This document shows positions 16,056-24,990 of a stretch of DNA of 64,000 nucleotides, piece after piece. Made by a program: the position numbers and the translations under genes. The stretch covers positions 1-64,000 of the forward strand of contig NZ_CAJUPA010000007.1 of NCBI RefSeq assembly GCF_910588395.1. The letters are read 5' to 3'. The notes under the pieces are model-generated. The model made no database searches and was not told the origin of the DNA. It saw only the letters and a program-made list of their open reading frames with translations. The DNA comes from an uncultured Faecalibaculum sp. (GTDB lineage: Bacteria; Bacillota_I; Bacilli_A; Erysipelotrichales; Erysipelotrichaceae). Within the stretch, counting starts at the first letter, position 1. Each line of letters starts with the position of its first letter.

Positions 16056-18015
16056 CTTTGTCTCCTCCCAGGATGGACCTCACATCCTCAATATAGTCTT
16101 CGGCCAGCAGTATGCGGTTTCCGTCACATTCCAGCGCATTGTCGCCGATCCCGTCAAACAGCGCCTCGTTGATGGCATCGGTGACCACAGCCGGCATGAG
16201 AAAGCCGGTCTGCAGCAGAGTCTGCACCCTGGCTGCATCGTCTTCCAGCAGGGCTTTCAGAATCTCCATATGCACCGCATCCAGCTGCGGCAGCGGGTTC
16301 TGTCTGCCGATGTCCGCCGGGGCAGTCGCCGCACCGGGTGCTTCAGCAGACAAAGCTTCCTCCTGCGGCTTTCCGGCAGGTGCGGATTCACCAGCAGGCA
16401 AGGGCGTTTCTGCCGCCTTTCCCGGGTTTTCCGCCGGCATTTCCCGGGCTGTTTCCTCTTCCGTGAGCAGGCTGTCCCGGGTCAGGGCTGCATCCTGCCG
16501 TATGCGTTCCAGACTGGAGAAGTCGATGCGGATGGCTGCTTTTGCGGCTTCCTGCTGCCGCTGCCGCTGGCGGATCTGTTCCTGTTCCAAAGCCTGCCGG
16601 ATGACCGGTTCTGCCCAGGATTCCTCCGGGCGGGGTTTGAGTTTTCCCCGCAGGTTCAGCTGTTCCCGGATGAGCCGGTCTGCGGTCCGCAGCAGGATAT
16701 GCAGGCGCTTCTGGTCAAAATACAGCGATTCATGGCGCCACTCATACCAGTTCCCTCCCTGTTTCTGCCAGGACCGGACAGTGCTGAGGACATACACTGT
16801 TTCCAGGGCAGGTTCCGGATCCAGCCAGACGGCGTTGGAAAGCGGATACCAGCCGGACCGCTTCTGCTGCCCGAAACAGGCGGTGAATTCTCCGCCGTTT
16901 TCTCCGGCAGAAGCCAGACCGCACCAGATGCGGGCCATCAGATGAATGCCCTGCCCAGTTTCTTCCCGGGCCAGAATGCTGTCGGACATCTTCTTTGGCC
17001 CGAACGTGCATAAGGCCTCAAACACATCCCGGTCTGCATAATCAGCCGGTTTCTTCAGAACTGACAGGGCATCATCCCGCTTCATGGTTTCCGGGTGGCT
17101 GCATTCCCGGACCACAGCGGGATCCAGATGATGCAGGATGGCAAAACCGCAGATCCACCGGCGCAGACTGCGCTGCAGCTCCGGTGTGCCCTGTTCTGTC
17201 AGGACATATTTCTGTTCGAATTCCCGGAGCTTCTCCAGTGCCTCTTCCGGAGTCCTGACACCCACGAGGTTCAGCAGCTCGTAGACATAGATCACAGCCA
17301 CGGAGGCATCCATCCGGGGCCACTGGCCCTGGCGGACAGCCGTTCGCCAGGTGAAATAGCCCCGAAGAAGTCGCAGATTCAAATCATGGTAGACAGGGAA
17401 CATGCTCCGGACATGGCCGTCCCAGGGCTGGCTGTCCCGGAAATCCGCCATGAACCGGGCCTGCCGGAGAAAATTCCGGGCTCTGTGCCCGGGCTGCCGG
17501 TCCTGATAGTCATACAGATCCATCATCCGGATCAGCCGGGCGGGAATGCTGTCTGGAGCCGGTCCGGGACTGGCTGTCCCGGCGGAAACCGGTGTATCCG
17601 CGAACACCAGCGGGGTTTCCTGGTACTGAAAAGAGGAGCTGGTACAGGCAGAGCCGGCCAGGGAAAAGGTGTATCCGGCATCCATGGTCTGAACCGCCTG
17701 ATCCAGCAGCCGGAAAACGTAAGCTGCATCTGTCTGGTCTGTCATCACAATGGCGATCCAGTTTGGGCCGCTCATTCTCACCGGACGCCGGATCCAGGCA
17801 GGGTGCGGGCTGCCCAGAATTTTCGGATCTGCCCGCAGCTCACAGATTTCCCGCATTTCACCGGCTGCCTCATTCCACTGGCGGATCAGGACAGCCAGCC
17901 ACTTTTCTGACCGGGGATGACAGAGAACCGAGAGGCCGGGACGGTCCGACCATCTGCATTCTTCCCTGATGCCATGCTGACTGGATGCATACTCTGTCAG
18001 ATCCCGCAGATTCAT
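16048..18015 (-). CDS. MmcQ/YjbR-TerB_N-TerB_C multidomain protein
   Basis: 655 residues from ATG at 18015, preceded by AAGGAG eight bases upstream. The first 115 residues look like an MmcQ/YjbR (CyaY-like fold) DNA-binding-type domain (KWLAVLIRQWNEAAGE ... SPHPAWIRRPVRMSGPNWIAI). About 165-330 matches TerB_N (FPVYHDLNLRLLRGYFTWRT ... YVYELLN). A Gln/Arg-rich coil and a low-complexity Pro/Ala/Glu linker (about 490-560) lead to a C-terminal TerB_C-like domain ending DYIEDVRSIL. TerB domains belong to the Ter stress/defence network. First gene of the operon; the joint function with the ATPase and helicase is unknown. Confidence 0.75.
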   Translation of the reverse strand: MNLRDLTEYASSQHGIREECRWSDRPGLSVLCHPRSEKWLAVLIRQWNEAAGEMREICELRADPKILGSPHPAWIRRPVRMSGPNWIAIVMTDQTDAAYVFRLLDQAVQTMDAGYTFSLAGSACTSSSFQYQETPLVFADTPVSAGTASPGPAPDSIPARLIRMMDLYDYQDRQPGHRARNFLRQARFMADFRDSQPWDGHVRSMFPVYHDLNLRLLRGYFTWRTAVRQGQWPRMDASVAVIYVYELLNLVGVRTPEEALEKLREFEQKYVLTEQGTPELQRSLRRWICGFAILHHLDPAVVRECSHPETMKRDDALSVLKKPADYADRDVFEALCTFGPKKMSDSILAREETGQGIHLMARIWCGLASAGENGGEFTACFGQQKRSGWYPLSNAVWLDPEPALETVYVLSTVRSWQKQGGNWYEWRHESLYFDQKRLHILLRTADRLIREQLNLRGKLKPRPEESWAEPVIRQALEQEQIRQRQRQQEAAKAAIRIDFSSLERIRQDAALTRDSLLTEEETAREMPAENPGKAAETPLPAGESAPAGKPQEEALSAEAPGAATAPADIGRQNPLPQLDAVHMEILKALLEDDAARVQTLLQTGFLMPAVVTDAINEALFDGIGDNALECDGNRILLAEDYIEDVRSILGGDKDA

Positions 18016-18176
18016 TCCCGCTTCTCCTTCCACACCTTGTTCCCGCTGTTCATGTATGGTTATTTTACTGTCAACTGCCCGGGATTGAAATACCAAACTT
18101 GCGTCCGTCTGTCAGGGGTGATGAATCTGTCATATTTTCTCTGCTGCCTGCCAGTTTCGGTTGCCGGCAGCGTCAG

Positions 18177-18205
18177 GAAAAGCCGGATGCTGCATCCGGC
18201 TTTTC
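18177..18205. terminator. Bidirectional-type terminator between the XRE gene and the TerB operon
   Basis: GAAAAGCCGGATG and CATCCGGCTTTTC form a perfect 13-bp stem with a 3-base loop; A and T ends give a U run in both directions. It ends the XRE transcript and insulates the TerB operon. Confidence 0.8.
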
Positions 18206-18239
18206 GACTCATTCAAAATCTGTACTCTCCGTCAGTCTT

Positions 18240-18812
18240 CTACAGAAACAGCCAGACAATGGCGCCCAGCAGCGCTCCCACGCCGGCTCCTGCCAGGAAT
18301 TTGATCACGGTCTGATAGGGGCGTTTTCCCCGCTCTTCCGCCCGTTCCAGCTCGTCCAGGCTGCGCCCTTCACTGTAAGCCACCACTTCCTTGTAGGTGT
18401 GAATGTCGCTGTTCTTTTTCAGTTTCTCCACGCGCAGGGCATACCACATGGTGCAGGCATACAGGACTGCCCAGATGGCCAGCCCCCAGCCGTAGTTCCA
18501 CAACAGCAGCGGCACGAAGGCCAGTACGCTGACAGCCATCAGAATGGTAAAGATCCGGGCTTCCCGGTTGAAGCTGTCCACTGCTTTCTGACTGATTTCT
18601 TTTTTCATGGTTTCCAGGTCTCCTTTGATCAGCTGGTCCCCGGATACGCCGAAGAGCTGGCTGAGAAGCAGCAGTGACTGAATGTCCGGATAGCTCTTCC
18701 CGTTCTCCCAGTTGGAAACAGTCTGGCGGGTGACATAGACTTTCTCTGCGAGATCCTTCTGGGATAATCCGGATTCTGTGCGGTGCTTTCTGATCTGCGC
18801 GGCAATTTCCAT
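18240..18812 (-). CDS. XRE-family regulator with C-terminal membrane helices
   Basis: 190 residues from ATG at 18812, with AAGGAG seven bases upstream. A typical Cro/CI helix-turn-helix occupies residues 6-60 (GLSQKDLAEKVYVTRQTVSNWENGKSYPD contains the helices). After a charged linker come two hydrophobic helices (about 87-125) and, at the very end, another (FLAGAGVGALLGAIVWLF). Membrane-tethered XRE proteins of this form are common in Firmicutes and often sense envelope or metabolic state. Monocistronic; no target operator was found. Confidence 0.82.
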   Translation of the reverse strand: MEIAAQIRKHRTESGLSQKDLAEKVYVTRQTVSNWENGKSYPDIQSLLLLSQLFGVSGDQLIKGDLETMKKEISQKAVDSFNREARIFTILMAVSVLAFVPLLLWNYGWGLAIWAVLYACTMWYALRVEKLKKNSDIHTYKEVVAYSEGRSLDELERAEERGKRPYQTVIKFLAGAGVGALLGAIVWLFL

Positions 18813-19094
18813 CTTCTGCTCCTTTACTGCCTGCCGGTGGTCCGTGACCTGGACCCATTGTGTCAGGCGACTGTCAGAAGCATATAGCAAATTCCATTGT
18901 CATGACCAGAAATCCTGTGTCAAAGCTCTTTGACATGCACGTTTCGGTCCATCTTTCTGTTCTTGTGTCAGAACACGCGGGTATTTGTCCAGGAATCTGA
19001 ATCTCACATTCTGTTCTGGTTTTGTGCAATGAACCATGATACGGTAACCAAAAGCGCCCGGATGGTTTACCGGGCCGGAAAGAAAGGACAGAGA

Positions 19095-19703
19095 ATGAAG
19101 AAAAAACTCGTACTGATGCGCCATGGTGAGACCGTGTTCAACCAGCGAAAACGGATCCAGGGCTGGGTGGATTCTCCGCTGACGCCTCTGGGCATCCAGC
19201 AGGCAAAACATGCGGCTGCCTGGATTGACCGGCTGGATTTTGACATTGATCACGCCTTCTGTTCCACATCGGAAAGGGCCAGTGACACGCTGGAACTGGT
19301 CACTTCCCTGCCTTATGAACGGAAAAAAGGCCTGAAGGAATGGAACTTTGGAAAGCTGGACGGAGAGCCGGAGTATCTGAATCCTCCGCTGGAGGAATAT
19401 GACGCCTTCTTTCAGGCCAATGGAGGCGAAGGACGGCAGGAACTCATTGACCGCATGAATGAAACTCTGACGGAAATCATGAACCGCAGTGATGTGCAGA
19501 ATGCCCTGGCTGTTTCTCACGGCGGCGCCATCCGGAACTTCCAGAAACACTGGTTCCCGGATGACAAGGCTCTGATTCCCGGAAAGCTGTATAACTGTGC
19601 AGTTCTGGTTTTCGAATATGATACGGATGCCCAGTCCTTCACGCTGCTGGACGTCTGCAACCCCAATTATCAGGGAGCAGCAGCCAGTTCAATGACCAGC
19701 TGA
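19095..19703 (+). CDS. Histidine phosphatase (phosphoglycerate mutase-like)
   Basis: 202 residues from ATG at 19095, after GAAAGGA. The catalytic motif LMRHGETVFNQRKR is at residues 7-20 with His10 as the phospho-acceptor; the second catalytic His lies in AVSHGGAIRNF (about 140), and an Arg and Glu complete the pocket. The histidine phosphatase fold covers the whole protein. Family members act on sugar phosphates or nucleotide derivatives; the substrate cannot be told. It is transcribed alone, towards xpt. Confidence 0.85.
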   Translation: MKKKLVLMRHGETVFNQRKRIQGWVDSPLTPLGIQQAKHAAAWIDRLDFDIDHAFCSTSERASDTLELVTSLPYERKKGLKEWNFGKLDGEPEYLNPPLEEYDAFFQANGGEGRQELIDRMNETLTEIMNRSDVQNALAVSHGGAIRNFQKHWFPDDKALIPGKLYNCAVLVFEYDTDAQSFTLLDVCNPNYQGAAASSMTS

Positions 19704-19719
19704 AATCTGGTCATTGAAC
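19687..19719 (+). repeat. 13-bp inverted repeat over the phosphatase stop codon
   Basis: GTTCAATGACCAG (19687-19699) and CTGGTCATTGAAC (19707-19719) pair perfectly around a 7-base loop that includes the stop codon. No T run follows. Further small hairpins continue to 19892, and 19704-19892 contains no gene. Confidence 0.6.
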
Positions 19720-19892
19720 CCGCTGCCCCGGAAAAAGACATGCAGCGATAAGTCCTGTTTTCGGTTGTATGCATAACCGCATAAACTCAGCGGGTTTGCT
19801 GAACAACTGCAGGTTGTGCAGCAGACTGGCTGAGACCTGTCACACACAACAGGTCCTGTTTCCATATACGCTTAAAGCAGCAGCTTAGTGTG

Positions 19893-19922
19893 TGATGCGA
19901 TCAGCCGCGACTGATCGCATCA
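19893..19922 (-). terminator. 12-bp hairpin at the 3' end of xpt
   Basis: TGATGCGATCAG (19893-19904) and CTGATCGCATCA (19911-19922) pair perfectly with a 6-base loop. The last codons and stop of xpt are inside it. There is no clear U run, so it may stabilise or weakly terminate the message. Confidence 0.45.
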
Positions 19923-20500
19923 CTGACTGGGCTCGCCCACATAATGCCATCATCCTGTGACATGGACTGAATGGAAGCCAGGACATACAGCGGTATACCC
20001 AGACCGGTGATCAGGGCATGACCATTCTGCCAGGCTTTCTCCACGCAGATCCCGGCCCCGGCCAGGGATGCCTGTGCCTGATCCGCCAGCGAGCAGATAC
20101 CCTTGAAGGCATCCCCATTGGCAAGAAAATCGTCTATGAACAGCAGCCGGTCTCCCGGATCGATCAGACTCTGCTCCACACACAGTTCATATTCCCGGTT
20201 TTTCGTGAAGGAATGAACCCTGGCGGTCAAAGGACTGGTCATGGTAACCGGATGCGCTTTTTTCACAAACACCAGGGGAACCCCCAGATGCAGGGCAGCG
20301 GAATATGCCGGGGCAATGCCGCCACTTTCAATGGTGATCACCTTCGTAATGCCCTGATCCGCAAAATGCCGGGCAAAGTCTGCGCCAATGGCATCCATCA
20401 GCCGGGGATCAATGGCGTGGTTGAGAAACGAATCGGTTTTCAGCACCTGATCCGAGAGCACCGTTCCTTTTTCCTCGATGACGCGTTTCAGCAGTTCCAT
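19901..20500 (-). CDS. xpt: Xanthine phosphoribosyltransferase
   Basis: 199 residues, the normal Xpt length. It converts xanthine and PRPP to XMP in purine salvage. The PRPP loop LLFIDDFLANGDA (119-131) and the N-terminal FLNHAIDPRLM are diagnostic, as is KKAHPVTM in the middle. The start is ATG at 20500 with GAAAGAGGAAACAGG upstream. It lies 33 bases after the oxidoreductase gene 20534-21031, so there is no room for the purine riboswitch usual in other Firmicutes; it is probably co-transcribed from further upstream. Confidence 0.92.
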   Translation of the reverse strand: MELLKRVIEEKGTVLSDQVLKTDSFLNHAIDPRLMDAIGADFARHFADQGITKVITIESGGIAPAYSAALHLGVPLVFVKKAHPVTMTSPLTARVHSFTKNREYELCVEQSLIDPGDRLLFIDDFLANGDAFKGICSLADQAQASLAGAGICVEKAWQNGHALITGLGIPLYVLASIQSMSQDDGIMWASPVSDAISRG

Positions 20501-20533
20501 CCTGTTTCCTCTTTCTTTTTCTTCAGTGTACAG

Positions 20534-21031
20534 TCAGATGCAGGTTTTCTGCCGGACAAGCTCAATGGCTTCCTTGGCGGTGATGTGCTCTATATGCATT
20601 TTCAGCATGCACAGCGGTTTCCAGTCCCGCTCAATGTACCGCCTGCGGTTTTCCTGGTCATCATCCGGGGCATACTTTCGGGCGAGCAGCTCAATGGCTT
20701 CCCGCTTTTGGGCTTCATCTTCCATGATTTCCACAGTCCCGAAGGCAATGACACTGCGAAAGGCTGTGGTATAGCGGGAGGGCAGCACCTGGTCCTGGTC
20801 CACAACACAGAAAGAGGCCTTTGGATTGGACCGGATACAGTCCAGCTTGTGACCGGTTTTTGCACAGTGAAAGTACAGCGTGCTGCCGCTGCGGACATAA
20901 CTCAGCGGGACTGCATAGGGATAGTCTCCCTCTTCAGCCAGCGCCAGCACGCCATGAGTCTGCCGGTCCAGGATTTCATCGGCTTCCTGCCGGCTCAGGG
21001 CCTGTTTCTTTCGTCTCATGTCTCTGAACAT
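20534..21031 (-). CDS. Pyridoxamine 5'-phosphate oxidase-like (NimA-type) flavoprotein
   Basis: 165 residues. The split-barrel FMN-binding pattern is visible: GVLALAEEGDYPYAVPLSYV, LYFHCAKTGHKLDCIRSNPKASFCVV, and AFRSVIAFGTVEI. This is the family that includes 5-nitroimidazole resistance protein NimA and F420/FMN-dependent reductases. An ideal AGGAGG before the start lies in the last codons of kdpE, with only one base between genes, so it is the end of the kdp transcription unit or coupled to it. Substrate not known. Confidence 0.82.
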   Translation of the reverse strand: MFRDMRRKKQALSRQEADEILDRQTHGVLALAEEGDYPYAVPLSYVRSGSTLYFHCAKTGHKLDCIRSNPKASFCVVDQDQVLPSRYTTAFRSVIAFGTVEIMEDEAQKREAIELLARKYAPDDDQENRRRYIERDWKPLCMLKMHIEHITAKEAIELVRQKTCI

Positions 21032-21032
21032 G

Positions 21033-21731
21033 TTATGCCTCCTGTGCGGTATCTGCCGATTCCCGCACCATTTTGTATCCTACACCAAAGCTCGTTTCGA
21101 TGAACCTGTGATTCAGCTTTTTGCGCAGCATTGTCATGTACACCCGCAGGTTGGTCATGTCGGAGTTCCAGGTGCTGTTCCAGATCTGGGTGGTGAGATA
21201 GTTGCGGGTGAGCACTTTTCCCAGGTTCCGGGAAAACAGCACGAGGATTCTGTACTCCATGGGAGTCAGATGCAGCAGCTGGCCGTCCAGACGGACTTCC
21301 TGTTCATCATACCGGATTTCCAGGCCGCCGTTTCGGAAAACCGCCGCTTCCGGCAGTGTCCCTGTCTGGTCCAGCCGCCGGCAGATCACCCGGATGCGGG
21401 CCAGCAGTTCGTCCACGGAAAACGGTTTGGCCAGGTAGTCGTCGGCTCCCAGGTCCAGGGCCTGGATCTTGTCTGCGGGTTCGCTGCGGGCGGACAGCAC
21501 CAGGATCGGTGCCTGGGAAAAGCTCCGGATTTTCCGGATCACCTCCAGTCCGTCCGCATCCGGCAGACCCAGGTCCAGCACCACCAGATCCGGTTTGTCG
21601 CTTAAAAACCGCGTCAGTGCTTCCTTCGCGGTTTTGGCCTGGATCAGCGGATAGTCCGAGATTTCGAACATCGTCCGCAGCAGGCTTGTCATCTGCAGGT
21701 CATCTTCCACACTCAGTATCAATGGTTTCAT
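21033..21731 (-). CDS. kdpE: Response regulator KdpE
   Basis: 232 residues from ATG at 21731 (MKPLILSVEDD) with AGGAGA six bases upstream. Receiver domain with acidic pair Asp10/Asp11, phospho-acceptor Asp53 (LVVLDLGLPD) and LAKPF lysine; C-terminal OmpR-type winged helix ending in GVGYKMV. The gene overlaps the end of kdpD by 32 bases. KdpE activates kdpABC under potassium limitation after phosphorylation by KdpD. Confidence 0.92.
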   Translation of the reverse strand: MKPLILSVEDDLQMTSLLRTMFEISDYPLIQAKTAKEALTRFLSDKPDLVVLDLGLPDADGLEVIRKIRSFSQAPILVLSARSEPADKIQALDLGADDYLAKPFSVDELLARIRVICRRLDQTGTLPEAAVFRNGGLEIRYDEQEVRLDGQLLHLTPMEYRILVLFSRNLGKVLTRNYLTTQIWNSTWNSDMTNLRVYMTMLRKKLNHRFIETSFGVGYKMVRESADTAQEA

Positions 21732-24342
21732 CCGTCTCTCCTGAACAGGGCAGCTCGATATGGAAACAGGCGCCGGGGTGTCCGTCCCTGTATTCAATGC
21801 TTCCCTGATGGGCCAGGACAATGCTGTGCACCAGCGACAGTCCCAGTCCCATGCTTCTGTAACTGTCCGATATTGTAGAGGATTTCGGGACAAAAGGCTC
21901 AAAGAGATGCTCCCGGACCTGCTGACATACCCCCGGGCCGTTGTCGCAGACATCCAGAATCACCCGGTCCTGGTCCCTTGTCCCCTGTATCCGCAGCGTG
22001 GTTCCCTTCGGCGTGTGGGCCACGGTGTTGCCAATGAGATTCACGAACATCTGCACCAGCAGCTGGCCGTCAAAGGATCCGGCACAATCCGGCGCCACGT
22101 CCACCTCCACCGGATGCTGGCGGCGTTGGGCTGCGGTGTGAAACAGTGCCTGTTCCACGGCTTCCTCCACCTCCAGATACTGGCGGTTCAGCCGGAGGGT
22201 CTCGTCATCCAGCCGGGTCAGGGACAGCAGGTTTTCCACCGTGTCCCGGAGCCAGCGGGCGTCCTGGCTGATGGCTGCAGCCAGTTTGTGCTGCTGCTGC
22301 GGTGTGCAGGAAGACCGGGTGAGCAGATCTGCACTGGCGCTGATGGTGGTCAGCGGTGTCCGCAGGTCATGGGAGATGGAGCGAAGCAGCGAGGTCTTCA
22401 TCTGCTGGTGCTGGGCGTGCAGGGCTTCCCGTTCCTTCTGTCTGGCGTTTTCATTGTTTTCCAGCGCCAGGGCTGCCTGTCCCAGCAGGGACAGCACCAC
22501 CACATTTTCCGGGGTGCTCAGCCCACTGCCCTCCAGGTCGATGCCCAGGACACCGAAGATGTTGTGCCGGTGCCGCACAGCCAGATACAGCCCCCGGGCG
22601 GCGCTCAGGGTGTCGGTGGAGGCCCCGGCCCGCCGGTTGTTTTTCAGCGTCCAGAGCGCCACTGCCTGTTCCCGGGTTCCAAGAAAGGGATCTGTATGCC
22701 CGGAATACACCGGCTTGCCCAGAGAACCGGCTTTGTTCTGATAGAACACCACACTGCGTCCCAGATACTCTGCGATCCGCCGGGTGATGTAGGTACAGAT
22801 TTCTTCGTCTTCTTCCAGCGCCTGCAGACTCTGGCTGGCTTCATAGAGCAGGGCGCTCTGGGCTGCCGCGGCGCTGGAGGCCCGGGCCTGCTGGCGCAGC
22901 CGGATGGCCTGGCGGCTGACCACCAGGGAGATCACCAGCATGGCCGCGAAGGCCACCAGGTACCCCTTGTCAAACATCACCAGAGACAGCACGGGACTGG
23001 TGAACCGGTATCCGAACAGCAGGATGCACAGAAACCAGGTCAGCACCGCCTGCCACATCTTCCGGGCGCACAGGGCCCCGATGAGGCTGGCAAAGATGAA
23101 AATGGCCATGATGTTGGGCTGGGAAAATCCCAGCTTTCTGGCTGCCAGTGCCACAGCAAAGGCCCCGGCTGTCACCAGCAGCTGCAGGATCAGACCGGCG
23201 GCATCCTGTCCGGTCCCGAAAACCCGGTGGATCCAGGAAGGATTCTTCTTCCGTGACCTGGCGCTTTCCGGATCCGGGATGATGAAAATTTCCGATTCCG
23301 GAGCGCTGGCTGCCAGTTTCTGGGCAAAGGACGCCGGACCGAAGGCGCTTTTCCGCCCCCGGCGGCCAATGACGATTTTCGTCACATGGGTCTGCCGGGC
23401 AAAGGCGCCGATTTCCGCAGCCACATCCGATCCCCAGGCAGATTCAATGGAAGCCCCCAGCCGGTTGGCCAGCCGCAGGTTTTCCTGAAGCCGGGCGCTG
23501 TCTTCCTCTTCCATGTCCTGATCCGCGCCGGTCTGAATGTACAAAGCGGAAAACCGCGCATCAAAGGCGAATGCCATCCTGGCGGCTGACCGGATGATCC
23601 GGGCATTGGAGGGAGACGGAGACAGACACACCAGCACGTGATCCCGGGCGTGGGTTTCCGGGGCGATCCGGTTGAGGCGGTCAGCGCAGCGCCGCATGGC
23701 GATTTCCCGCAGGGCCAGCAGATTGTCCCGGGTGAAGAAGTTCTTTGCCGCCAGACCGGCCTGATCTGCGTGATAGATCTTCCCTTCCCGCAGGCGGTCC
23801 AGCAGTTCCGTCACTTCGATGTCAATGAGCTCGATTTCATCCGCCATGTCAAATACATCATCCGGAATGCGCTCCTGCACCAGGATCCCGGTGATCGCTG
23901 CCACCTGGTCGTTGAGACTTTCCAGATGCTGTACGTTCAGGGTGGTATACACATCAATTCCGTGAACCAGCAGTTCCTGAATGTCCCGGTACCGCCGGGT
24001 ATGGCGGCAGCCCGTGGCATTGGTGTGGGCCAGTTCATCCACCAGGGCAATCCGCGGGGCTCTGGCAATCACCGCATCGGTGTCCATTTCCCGCAGCCGG
24101 AGTCCCCGGTAGTCCAGAACTTTGCAGTCCACCTGTTCCAGACCCCGGGCTTTCGCTGCGGTCTCCGGCCGGTCATGGGGTTCCAGATACCCGATCACCA
24201 CATCCGCGCCTTTGTCCGCCGCGGCTTTTCCCGCCTCCAGCATGGCCCAGGTTTTCCCGGTGCCGGCGGCATACCCGAAAAAGATCTTCAGCCGGCCCCG
24301 TCGGGTGGCGGGGTCCGGTGTGTTTCTGTGCACTTCAGCCAT
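21700..24342 (-). CDS. kdpD: Sensor histidine kinase KdpD
   Basis: 880 residues, full length. N-terminal KdpD domain with P-loop GYAAGTGKT (about 24-32) and VDELAHTN, then a universal-stress-like domain (about 250-360) that in Firmicutes can bind cyclic di-AMP, four transmembrane helices (about 385-480), a GAF-like domain, then HisKA (SISHDLRTPLTT) and HATPase (DNGPG, GLGLSLVH). Lies directly after kdpC with a hairpin between. It senses potassium limitation or turgor and controls KdpE. Confidence 0.93.
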   Translation of the reverse strand: MAEVHRNTPDPATRRGRLKIFFGYAAGTGKTWAMLEAGKAAADKGADVVIGYLEPHDRPETAAKARGLEQVDCKVLDYRGLRLREMDTDAVIARAPRIALVDELAHTNATGCRHTRRYRDIQELLVHGIDVYTTLNVQHLESLNDQVAAITGILVQERIPDDVFDMADEIELIDIEVTELLDRLREGKIYHADQAGLAAKNFFTRDNLLALREIAMRRCADRLNRIAPETHARDHVLVCLSPSPSNARIIRSAARMAFAFDARFSALYIQTGADQDMEEEDSARLQENLRLANRLGASIESAWGSDVAAEIGAFARQTHVTKIVIGRRGRKSAFGPASFAQKLAASAPESEIFIIPDPESARSRKKNPSWIHRVFGTGQDAAGLILQLLVTAGAFAVALAARKLGFSQPNIMAIFIFASLIGALCARKMWQAVLTWFLCILLFGYRFTSPVLSLVMFDKGYLVAFAAMLVISLVVSRQAIRLRQQARASSAAAAQSALLYEASQSLQALEEDEEICTYITRRIAEYLGRSVVFYQNKAGSLGKPVYSGHTDPFLGTREQAVALWTLKNNRRAGASTDTLSAARGLYLAVRHRHNIFGVLGIDLEGSGLSTPENVVVLSLLGQAALALENNENARQKEREALHAQHQQMKTSLLRSISHDLRTPLTTISASADLLTRSSCTPQQQHKLAAAISQDARWLRDTVENLLSLTRLDDETLRLNRQYLEVEEAVEQALFHTAAQRRQHPVEVDVAPDCAGSFDGQLLVQMFVNLIGNTVAHTPKGTTLRIQGTRDQDRVILDVCDNGPGVCQQVREHLFEPFVPKSSTISDSYRSMGLGLSLVHSIVLAHQGSIEYRDGHPGACFHIELPCSGETDETIDTECGR

Positions 24343-24359
24343 AATTTCATCCTATCACA

Positions 24360-24391
24360 AGAGCTCTGCCATCCTGAGACAGCAGAGCTCT
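24360..24391 (-). repeat. Intercistronic hairpin between kdpC and kdpD
   Basis: AGAGCTCTGC (24360-24369) and GCAGAGCTCT (24382-24391) pair perfectly over 10 bp. No T run follows on the minus strand, so it more likely protects or separates the kdpABC message from the regulatory genes than fully terminates. Confidence 0.5.
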
Positions 24392-24396
24392 GTTCG

Positions 24397-24978
24397 TTAC
24401 CGCGCCTGGTCCAGCGCCATGTTGACCCGCAGCACATTCACTGTAGGGGCTGCAAGCATCCCGGGATTCTGCGCCGCCCGGATGATTTCCTCCACCCGGG
24501 TTTCGTCAAGTCCCGTTTCCCGGGCCAGCCGTGGGACCTGCCACAAAGCTGCATCCAGGGAAAGATCCGGATCGCAGCCGGAAGCGGACCAGGTCACCAG
24601 TTCATCGGGAACATCCCCTTCGGCCTCCGGACTGGCTGCCTGCACCTTCCGGATTTCGGCGTCCCTGGCTGCCTGATATGCCGGATCCTGCACATCATGG
24701 CTGGCGGGAACACCCACCACATACCAGGTGCCATCTTCCTTCTGCGCTGTCTGCAGCTTCTGCAGGCGCCCCCAGAGATGACCTGCCGACCGGTCAGCGG
24801 TTCCCGCCAGGGTGCTGACCTGACCCGCAGCGGTCTCTGTCATGGAGCCATCCGCCTGCACCGGAAAGCACAGCCGGCTGATGCCCAGTACCGCGAAAGA
24901 GTACAGTCCCCCGCAGACCACCAGACACAGAGCCAGAAACTTCAGGCTGTCCGCAGCCTGTCTTGCATGCTGTTTCAT
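24397..24978 (-). CDS. kdpC: Potassium-transporting ATPase subunit KdpC
   Basis: 193 residues: one N-terminal transmembrane helix (FLALCLVVCGGLYSFAVLG) and an external domain with the family motif TWSASGCDPDLS and the C-terminal VNVLRVNMALD. The usual SGSGLDPDIS is slightly altered (Cys for Leu). KdpC stabilises the KdpA-KdpB complex. Twelve bases separate it from kdpB. Confidence 0.92.
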   Translation of the reverse strand: MKQHARQAADSLKFLALCLVVCGGLYSFAVLGISRLCFPVQADGSMTETAAGQVSTLAGTADRSAGHLWGRLQKLQTAQKEDGTWYVVGVPASHDVQDPAYQAARDAEIRKVQAASPEAEGDVPDELVTWSASGCDPDLSLDAALWQVPRLARETGLDETRVEEIIRAAQNPGMLAAPTVNVLRVNMALDQAR

Positions 24979-24990
24979 TGTACAGACCTC

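Noticed and set aside
20501..20533. Purine riboswitch before xpt
   Set aside because: Only 33 bases separate xpt from the upstream gene, too few for the aptamer.
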